DNA from: Tannerella sp.
GTDB lineage: Bacteria; Bacteroidota; Bacteroidia; Bacteroidales; Tannerellaceae
Length of the DNA stretch: 15,425 bases
Assembly (NCBI GenBank): GCA_031272655.1
Contig: JAISTJ010000098.1
Span: forward strand, 1 to 15,425
Direction: 5' to 3'
A program made the translations under genes and the position numbers. Below, one piece after another: positions 6,688 through 12,847 of the stretch (positions are counted from its first letter, which is position 1; every line of letters begins with the position of its first letter). The notes below the pieces were generated by a model. That model saw only the letters and a list, made by a program, of their open reading frames with translations. It was not told where the DNA came from and did not search any database.

Positions 6688-9600
6688 ATCTCCTCTTCTC
6701 AACCACGTAGTAAACTAACGGAATAACAAACAAACTGACTGCCGTACCGATAACCATAGCCGAAATCATAGCGATAGACAGCGGTTTTTGAAGTTCGCTA
6801 CCCATATCGTACGAAAACAGCAGCGGAACCATAGCGAAAATAGTTGTCAGTGAGGTCATTACGATAGGTCGAAGCCTGCGTCTGCCCGCTTCGTGGATAG
6901 CATCCGTCAGCGGCATCCCTTCTTTGCGTAACTCATTGATTGCGTCCAATTTAAGTATGGAGTCGTTGATGATTATACCGCAGGTAACGACTATTCCGAT
7001 GGCGCTCATCAGGTTGAGCGTGTGCCCTGTAAGCCACAGCACAAACAGCGCTGCTGCAACGTCAATCGGAATTTCGAGCAGCACAATCAACGGCTGCATA
7101 AAACTCTCAAACTGAGCCGCAAGAATGAAATACATCAATAAAATGGAAACTAACAGTATGATTATCAGCTCATTAATCATCTTGCGATTGGAAAAGAAGC
7201 TGCCCGAAAATCCGGTGTCCCAAGCGTCATGTCCAGGCATCTCGCCAAGCGCCTGTTTAGCGTCGGCAAGCAGCTTTTCGGGCTGCGGCACGTCGTAAAA
7301 ACGGAACGGTATGTACTCCCCGTTTTTCCCTGCCGTAACGGTTTTCAGGTCTTCATCGGGGGTGATTTTCACAAACACGCTCAATGGCACAAACTGTGTC
7401 TCTTCGGTCGAGGCCGTGCGCACCATCGTGTTACGCATCACCTCGTCCACCGACTTGTCTTCGCCCGACAGCACGATGGGCAAATATTGCTGATACGAGC
7501 GCAACGTCGCCACCTCGTGGTCGCGGAAAACGGTTTTCAACACGCGGTAAACCTCTTCATAATCAACGTTATACAGCAACAGCTTTTGTCGGTCTATGGT
7601 CAGGTTCATTTGATTGTCGAATGCAGGGCCTGTAACGTCGTGATTTGTAGCCTTTTTCAGCGCCGTTTCGATGCCGCGTATGGTGTTCGCCTGCGGCGTT
7701 TGCGTTTTGTTGCGGGCATAAAGCTCGGCCACGATGTCCGCTTCGGCCGTAACAAATAGGGATTCAAAGACCGTCGGCGGCGGCGCAAACGTGTATTCGG
7801 CGGAAGGATAATTCTTTTGCAGCCACAAAACTATTTTCTTCTGCAACGGCGTAATATCCTTAGTATAAGGCGTTTTAAAATAAAGTTCGGCTTCTGACAC
7901 CGAGCGCTCGCGGTCGCGGTTGAGCAGAAACTGCTGCTGACCGATGTACGAGGTATATTCATTGACGTCCGACAATACGTGTCGGAAAAGGCTGTCCACA
8001 CGTAACTTATTCTCTGTCAGGTGGATATTTTCATTCCATTCAATGTCGGCGACCATCTCGTTGCGGTCAATTTCAGGCATCCTGCTCTTTGAAATAACGA
8101 AGAAAAGCCACACGCAGGCGGCAAGCGACACGATGATTGAAACAAAGGAAAATGTTTTGTGGCGGAAAATCCACTCCACGCCCGCGTCGTAAAAACGGTC
8201 GAGCGTATGTTCTTTGAAAGGATTATTCACTTTGATATTCAGCCACTTACGTTTACTCGATTTGATGCCGTAAACAAGTTTGTAAAGCACGGGAAGCAGC
8301 ATTATTCCCGTGATATACGACACCAGCAAGCCCACCGTTACCGCAAACGCCTGGTCGTAAAAGATAGCCCCCGCGATGCCGCTCATGAACACTAACGGCA
8401 CGAAAACCGCTATGGTCGTGAGGGTTGAGCTTAACATCGGGGTTATAACCTCCGTCGTTCCTTTGATGCAGGCGTCTTCGACTGACAAACCGTCTAACCT
8501 GTAGCGCGTTATGTTTTCCGTTACGATTATCGCGCTGTCAATCATCATTCCGAGTGCGAGTATCAGACCCGATAACGATATGATATTCAGCGACATATTG
8601 AACAGGTAGAAGAACAGGAAGCTCATTATGATGCTCGCCACCATGCTAAGCCCGATGATAAAAGGACTTTTCACGTCGCCGAGAAACAGGATGGCGACTA
8701 TACATATTAAAATAAAGCCGAGCGATAGGTTTTGTTGCAGGTTTGAGATGGTGTAATCGAGCAGTTCCGTCTGGTTGCGCGAGACGCTAAATTCCACGTC
8801 GGGATAAACGCTTGAAAAATAGTCGGTTACCTCTTTAAGAGCCTTTTTAAGGTTATCCATATTTTCGTCGGCCTGCTTTATAACCGACAGGGTTACAGCG
8901 CGTTTGCCGTTAGAAAGCGACAAGCCCGTTTCTTTCACCGACACGACCGCGATTTCGGCAATATCTTTGAGCTGAAAAATGCGCTCGTCCTTATGCAGGT
9001 AGATGTTTTTGACGTCCTCGGCAGTACGCAGCAGCACAGAGAAACGGATGTTGTATTCGTAATAGCCGTCGCGCACGGTCATGCTGCCCGGCTCCACATT
9101 GTTCTGACTGAGAGCCGTTTCAAGTTCCTGAAGTGACAGTCCCGCCATCTCAAGTTTTTTCATGTCGGGGATGATGCGTAACTGCTTGTCCACCAGACCC
9201 GTCATATCCACCATCGTCACTTCGGGCAACTGCTCTATGCGGCGGCGTATCACCGTCTCGGCAAAGTCGCACAGCTCTATAAACGCTTCTTCTTTCTTGG
9301 CTGCTTGCTGCTTCGAGAGGTCTTTCGGGTCGTAGAGGGCGGAATCGTCCCTGAGAGTCAGGTTGATACAGAAAACGGGGATATCCGTGGCGCTTGCCTT
9401 CACTACGCGCGGGCGCTCGGCCTCGCGGGGCAGATAGTTCATCGCCGCGTCAATCTTCTCGTTCACCTCGATAAACGCCAGATTTGTGTTGGTGCCAAAA
9501 TCAAACCTCAGGCGCACGGTCGCCGAGCCGTCGCGCGTCTCCGACTCCATGTCGCTGAGGTGGCTCACCTGCATAAGTTGCTGGCGGAGAGGATGTACGA

Positions 9601-9781
9601 CAGTGTTTTCAAGCTCACGGGTTGAAGTGTTGCTGCCTGAGACCTGCACCGTTATTTCGGGGATGGCGATGTCGGGCAACAACGACACCGGAAGGGTGAA
9701 ATATGTTGCCAAACCGACTATAAAACAAGCGGTAAATGCCATCAAAACGGCTATCGGACGATTAATCAAAAACTTAACCAC
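6683..9781 (-). CDS. RND efflux permease 1 (AcrB/HAE-type, full length)
   Basis: The 1032-residue product has the full RND layout: TM1 (about 10-30, after MVKFLINRPIAVLM), a first porter region, TM2-TM6 (about 350-500), TM7 (about 555-575), a second porter region, and TM8-TM12 to the C-terminus. It is an inner-membrane, proton-driven exporter that works with an adaptor and an outer-membrane channel. Key relay sites: TM4 has Asp415-Ser416 where AcrB has Asp407-Asp408; TM10 has Asn939-Asp940 where AcrB has Lys940. So it is not a canonical AcrB and drug specificity should not be assumed. The start is GTG at 9781; an in-frame TAA lies only four codons upstream, and the N-terminus matches the family there. 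Its stop TAG lies in the heptamer array. Unlike permease 2, this gene is intact. Confidence 0.93.
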   Translation of the reverse strand: MVKFLINRPIAVLMAFTACFIVGLATYFTLPVSLLPDIAIPEITVQVSGSNTSTRELENTVVHPLRQQLMQVSHLSDMESETRDGSATVRLRFDFGTNTNLAFIEVNEKIDAAMNYLPREAERPRVVKASATDIPVFCINLTLRDDSALYDPKDLSKQQAAKKEEAFIELCDFAETVIRRRIEQLPEVTMVDMTGLVDKQLRIIPDMKKLEMAGLSLQELETALSQNNVEPGSMTVRDGYYEYNIRFSVLLRTAEDVKNIYLHKDERIFQLKDIAEIAVVSVKETGLSLSNGKRAVTLSVIKQADENMDNLKKALKEVTDYFSSVYPDVEFSVSRNQTELLDYTISNLQQNLSLGFILICIVAILFLGDVKSPFIIGLSMVASIIMSFLFFYLFNMSLNIISLSGLILALGMMIDSAIIVTENITRYRLDGLSVEDACIKGTTEVITPMLSSTLTTIAVFVPLVFMSGIAGAIFYDQAFAVTVGLLVSYITGIMLLPVLYKLVYGIKSSKRKWLNIKVNNPFKEHTLDRFYDAGVEWIFRHKTFSFVSIIVSLAACVWLFFVISKSRMPEIDRNEMVADIEWNENIHLTENKLRVDSLFRHVLSDVNEYTSYIGQQQFLLNRDRERSVSEAELYFKTPYTKDITPLQKKIVLWLQKNYPSAEYTFAPPPTVFESLFVTAEADIVAELYARNKTQTPQANTIRGIETALKKATNHDVTGPAFDNQMNLTIDRQKLLLYNVDYEEVYRVLKTVFRDHEVATLRSYQQYLPIVLSGEDKSVDEVMRNTMVRTASTEETQFVPLSVFVKITPDEDLKTVTAGKNGEYIPFRFYDVPQPEKLLADAKQALGEMPGHDAWDTGFSGSFFSNRKMINELIIILLVSILLMYFILAAQFESFMQPLIVLLEIPIDVAAALFVLWLTGHTLNLMSAIGIVVTCGIIINDSILKLDAINELRKEGMPLTDAIHEAGRRRLRPIVMTSLTTIFAMVPLLFSYDMGSELQKPLSIAMISAMVIGTAVSLFVIPLVYYVVEKRRF

Positions 9782-9791
9782 GAACTTATTG

Positions 9792-9889
9792 AATTAAGAA
9801 TTAAGAATTAAGAATTAAGAATTAAGAACTGACAACTGATAACTGACAACTGAAAATTAACCATTAATCACTCATCACTCATCACTCTC
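9792..9889. repeat. 14-unit heptamer tandem array with drifting units
   Basis: Fourteen back-to-back 7-bp units without indels: AATTAAG five times, then AACTGAC, AACTGAT, AACTGAC, AACTGAA, AATTAAC, CATTAAT, CACTCAT, CACTCAT, CACTCTC. The period stays exactly seven while the unit sequence changes stepwise. The array covers nearly all of the adaptor/permease 1 spacer and runs into the adaptor gene, encoding its last residues (RVMSDE) and its TGA stop (9868-9870). Confidence 0.95.
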
Positions 9890-10842
9890 ACTGACACCGG
9901 ACTTTCGTGCGCCAGATTGACGTTGCCGCTTGTTATCACGACGTCGCCATCTTTAAGGCTCTCATCTGCAATGGTATAGCTGTCGGAGTTTTCCAAACCC
10001 GTCTGAACATAAACCCATTGCGCCTTATTGTCGGCAAGAGTAAAGACCACCTGCTTTCCGGAACGGATTACGACCGTGCTCTTCGGCACAACCAACTGGT
10101 TGGCGACGTCGCGAAGTATCGCCACGCGCACTTTCATCCCCTCGTAAAGCATTGAGTTATAAGTAACAAGCGCCTTCACCTTAATCATCCCGTCCTTGTC
10201 AACGACGGGGTTGATTTCGATGATACGCCCTTCGGTACGCCCTTCGGCAATGGCGAACGGCGTTACGACAACCTTGTCGCCCGCATGAATGAGCGGCAGT
10301 TCGTTTTCTAACACCGAGAACGACGCTTCCAAAGTGCGCGGGTCAATGACCGTGCAGAACACATCCGATGGGGATGCCGTCTGATACTGCTTTGCGAACA
10401 GGTTTGCCACTATGCCGTCGAACGGCGCCCTAAGAACGGCGTGTTCCTCTTCATAAACCGCCAGACTATATTGCTCAATCGCCTGATTATAACCGCTTTT
10501 AGTGCGTATAAGCTGCATCAACGCAGGCGGCGCTTTGGTAGAATCGTCCGCCGCATAACCTTGACCTATAAGCAAATCCTGCATCTCAAGTTTAGCCTTT
10601 TCAAGAGCGTCAAGCGCCTGTGCCGTCTTATTCTTAAGCCTGAAAGTGGAAAGCGAAGCCAGCGTCTGTCCTTTGCTCACCCGCGCACCGTTTTTGACGT
10701 GAATTTCCGCCACCGTCTCGGAACTCTCGAACTTCAGGTCGGCATACCGCTGCGCCGAAAGCACCCCGTTGCTGATAAGCTCGTGATGAAAAACAGAACG
10801 TTTAAGCGTCATCACGGTAACCTCGTCGGCAGAAGCGAGCAA
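9868..10842 (-). CDS. RND efflux periplasmic adaptor (membrane-fusion protein), main body
   Basis: These 324 residues are open from a TTG at 10842, but that is probably not a real start: the lipoprotein signal lies upstream in another frame (10812-10949). Adaptors bridge the RND permease and the outer-membrane channel. Seen here: first half of the lipoyl/barrel-sandwich domain (IHVKNGARVSKGQTLASL, about 48-65); a short helical hairpin (about 70-130); the second lipoyl half (AVLRAPFDGIVANLF); a beta-barrel part (about 165-235, with GRIIEINPVVDKDGMIKV); and a membrane-proximal domain with LVVPKSTVVI. Joined to the upstream piece the product is about 360 residues, normal for the family. The C-terminal residues are encoded by heptamer repeat. 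As written the protein would lack export and lipid anchoring, so it is probably inactive unless the frameshift is an error. Confidence 0.85.
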   Translation of the reverse strand: MLASADEVTVMTLKRSVFHHELISNGVLSAQRYADLKFESSETVAEIHVKNGARVSKGQTLASLSTFRLKNKTAQALDALEKAKLEMQDLLIGQGYAADDSTKAPPALMQLIRTKSGYNQAIEQYSLAVYEEEHAVLRAPFDGIVANLFAKQYQTASPSDVFCTVIDPRTLEASFSVLENELPLIHAGDKVVVTPFAIAEGRTEGRIIEINPVVDKDGMIKVKALVTYNSMLYEGMKVRVAILRDVANQLVVPKSTVVIRSGKQVVFTLADNKAQWVYVQTGLENSDSYTIADESLKDGDVVITSGNVNLAHESPVSVRVMSDE

Positions 10843-10949
10843 CGATTCTCCACCGACACTTCGTTTTCAACAGATGTTTTCTTCCTGTCGGAGCAGGCCG
10901 TAAACACAGCCGCGAGGATAATCACCGAAAGTGTTTTATTAGAGCACAT
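10812..10949 (-). pseudogene. Lipoprotein signal-peptide fragment of the adaptor, out of frame
   Basis: ATG 10949 opens a 45-codon frame whose start reads as a lipoprotein signal peptide: short N-region, hydrophobic core LSVIILAAVFTA, then Cys19 (FTAC lipobox) followed by SDRKK. Adaptors in Bacteroidota are commonly such lipoproteins. This frame ends at TGA 10812-10814, while the adaptor body is open from 10866 (after TGA 10867-10869) in the neighbouring frame. Loss of one base, or an error, within 10814-10866 explains both. The perfect TAnnTTTG box 19 bases upstream of this ATG supports it as the true start. Confidence 0.75.
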
Positions 10950-10968
10950 ATCATCAATTTTTAGACTG

Positions 10969-10976
10969 CAAAGTTA
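10969..10976 (-). promoter_or_regulatory. Promoter -7 box of the efflux operon
   Basis: TAACTTTG on the minus strand matches the Bacteroidota -7 consensus TAnnTTTG. It lies 19 bases upstream of the adaptor's ATG at 10949, allowing a short leader. No clear TTTG -33 element was seen. It shares the roughly 100-base spacer with the argS promoter, firing the other way. Confidence 0.65.
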
Positions 10977-11037
10977 TGTTTTTTTTGGATATTATTAATG
11001 TTTTCCGATAAAAATGCAAAAAATCACGAAAAAGCAG

Positions 11038-11045
11038 TATTTTTG
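11038..11045 (+). promoter_or_regulatory. Promoter -7 box of argS
   Basis: TATTTTTG matches TAnnTTTG and ends four bases before the argS ATG at 11050. Transcription would begin at or next to the start codon, so the mRNA could be leaderless or nearly so. GCAGTA is directly repeated on both sides of the T run (11034-11039 and 11045-11050). No clear -33 element was found. Confidence 0.5.
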
Positions 11046-11049
11046 CAGT

Positions 11050-12846
11050 ATGATACAGAAACTTACTATGGCGGCGCAGGCTGCCGTAAAAGGGTTATAC
11101 GGCGTTGAGGCAGAGGGGCAAAACCTGCTTCAGAAGACGCGGAAAGAGTTTAGCGGGCATTTCACACTCGTAGTGTTCCCTTTTTTGAAAGCATCCCGTA
11201 AGTCGCCCGAACAGACGGCCTCCGAAATCGGTGATTATCTCAAAGCGAATTATCCGGCGCTTGTGGCCGAATACAACGTAATAAAGGGCTTTTTGAACAT
11301 TTCTGTTGCAAGCGAATGTTGGGTAGAAGCGCTAAATGACATTGCGCAGGCGGAAAACTACGGGAATAAGCCGGTGCGTGACGACTCGCCGCTTGTGATG
11401 ATAGAATACTCGTCGCCTAACACGAACAAACCGCTTCATTTGGGGCATATCCGTAACAATCTGCTTGGATATAGCTTGTCCGAGATAATGAAAGCCAATG
11501 GTTATAAGGTAGTTAAGACTAACATAGTGAACGACCGCGGCATCCATATCTGCAAGTCAATGCTTGCATGGCAGAAATGGGGTGGGGGAGCGACGCCGGA
11601 AACGACCGGCAAGAAAGGCGACCATCTTGTGGGCGATTTCTATGTGCTTTTCGACAAACATTACAAAGCGGAGCTTAAAGATCTGAAAACCAAAGAATTA
11701 ACCGACGAAGAGGCGGAAGCACAGTCGGTTTTGATGGCTGAAGCCCGCGAGATGCTGCGTAAATGGGAGGCGGGCGACGAGGAGGTGCGTGCGCTTTGGA
11801 ACAGGATGAACTCGTGGGTTTACAGCGGGTTTGACGAGACGTACCGCCGTCTGGGCGTCAATTTCGACCGTATCTATTACGAATCGGAGACTTACCTCGA
11901 AGGCAAAGCCACGGTGCTTGACGGCTTGGAGAAAGGTATTTTCTACCGTCGCGACGACGGCTCGGTGTGGGCTGACCTCACTGCCGACGGCTTGGATGAG
12001 AAGGTGTTGCTGCGTTCCGACGGCACGTCGGTTTATATCACGCAGGATATCGGCACCGCCAAACTGCGCTTTGACGACTATCCGATAGATAAAATGATTT
12101 ATGTGGTTGGAAACGAGCAAAACTATCATTTTCAGGTACTTGCGTTGCTGCTTGACAAGCTCGGCTTCGCTTTCGGGCGCGGATTAGTGCATTTCTCTTA
12201 CGGAATGGTGGAACTGCCTGAAGGTAAGATGAAAAGCCGTGAAGGGACGGTTGTTGACGCCGATGACCTGATGGACGAGATGCTCCGCACTGCACGCGAA
12301 ATTTCGGCCGAACTCGGCAAATTGGACGAACTGACGCAGCAGGAAGCCGACGACATTATCCGCATCATCGGCCTCGGCTCGCTGAAATATTTTATCCTTA
12401 AAGTTGATCCTCGTAAGAACATGACTTTCAACCCTAAAGAATCAATTGATTTTAACGGCAACACAGGCGCGTTTATCCAATATACTTATGCGCGGATCCG
12501 GTCGGTTCTTCGCAAGGCTGAAGATGAGCAACCCGGTTGGTTTTCAAAACCCGTCAAGTTTTCCGCCGACACGCCGCTGAATGACAAGGAAATGGCTGTG
12601 ATTCAGACTCTTACGGAGTATCCGGCTGTAGTGAAAGAAGCGGCTGATACCTACAGTCCCGCGCTGATAGCCAATTATGTATATGATTTGGTTCGCGAAT
12701 ACAACCAGTTCTACCACGACTACTCAATCCTGCACGAAGAAAACGACGCGGTAAAACAACTGCGCCTGCTGATGTCGGCAAGCACAGCCAAAGTTATCCG
12801 CAACGGTATGTCGCTGCTTGGAATTGAGGCGCCGGAACGAATGTAA
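11050..12846 (+). CDS. argS: Arginyl-tRNA synthetase
   Basis: This class I synthetase charges tRNA-Arg with arginine, using ATP, in the cytoplasm. The 598-residue product shows the ArgS N-terminal domain (about 1-100, with FTLVVFPFLKASRKSP), the HIGH motif as HLGH (130-133) after SSPNTNKPL, the NIVNDRGIHICKSM block, the KMSKS-equivalent KMKS (393-396) followed by REGTVVDADDL, and a C-terminal DALR-type anticodon-binding domain (about 480-598). I chose ATG 11050 rather than the in-frame ATG 11014: the extra 12 residues (rich in K and Q) do not look like the family, and a promoter box overlaps them. ATG 11068 is a less likely third choice. The gene ends one base before the convergent topA. Confidence 0.96.
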   Translation: MIQKLTMAAQAAVKGLYGVEAEGQNLLQKTRKEFSGHFTLVVFPFLKASRKSPEQTASEIGDYLKANYPALVAEYNVIKGFLNISVASECWVEALNDIAQAENYGNKPVRDDSPLVMIEYSSPNTNKPLHLGHIRNNLLGYSLSEIMKANGYKVVKTNIVNDRGIHICKSMLAWQKWGGGATPETTGKKGDHLVGDFYVLFDKHYKAELKDLKTKELTDEEAEAQSVLMAEAREMLRKWEAGDEEVRALWNRMNSWVYSGFDETYRRLGVNFDRIYYESETYLEGKATVLDGLEKGIFYRRDDGSVWADLTADGLDEKVLLRSDGTSVYITQDIGTAKLRFDDYPIDKMIYVVGNEQNYHFQVLALLLDKLGFAFGRGLVHFSYGMVELPEGKMKSREGTVVDADDLMDEMLRTAREISAELGKLDELTQQEADDIIRIIGLGSLKYFILKVDPRKNMTFNPKESIDFNGNTGAFIQYTYARIRSVLRKAEDEQPGWFSKPVKFSADTPLNDKEMAVIQTLTEYPAVVKEAADTYSPALIANYVYDLVREYNQFYHDYSILHEENDAVKQLRLLMSASTAKVIRNGMSLLGIEAPERM

Positions 12847-12847
12847 C

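Noticed and set aside
7229..7759. Plus-strand frame of 176 codons opposite permease 1
   Set aside because: It is antisense to well-conserved RND sequence and has no motif, so it is a shadow frame.
10812..10869. Programmed -1 frameshift in the adaptor
   Set aside because: A -1 shift would join the frames, but no standard slippery heptamer in the right register was seen in the overlap; a base loss or error is more likely.
11014..11049. Upstream ATG giving 12 more residues on ArgS
   Set aside because: The extra residues do not fit the family and overlap a promoter-like box; ATG 11050 gives the expected N-terminus.
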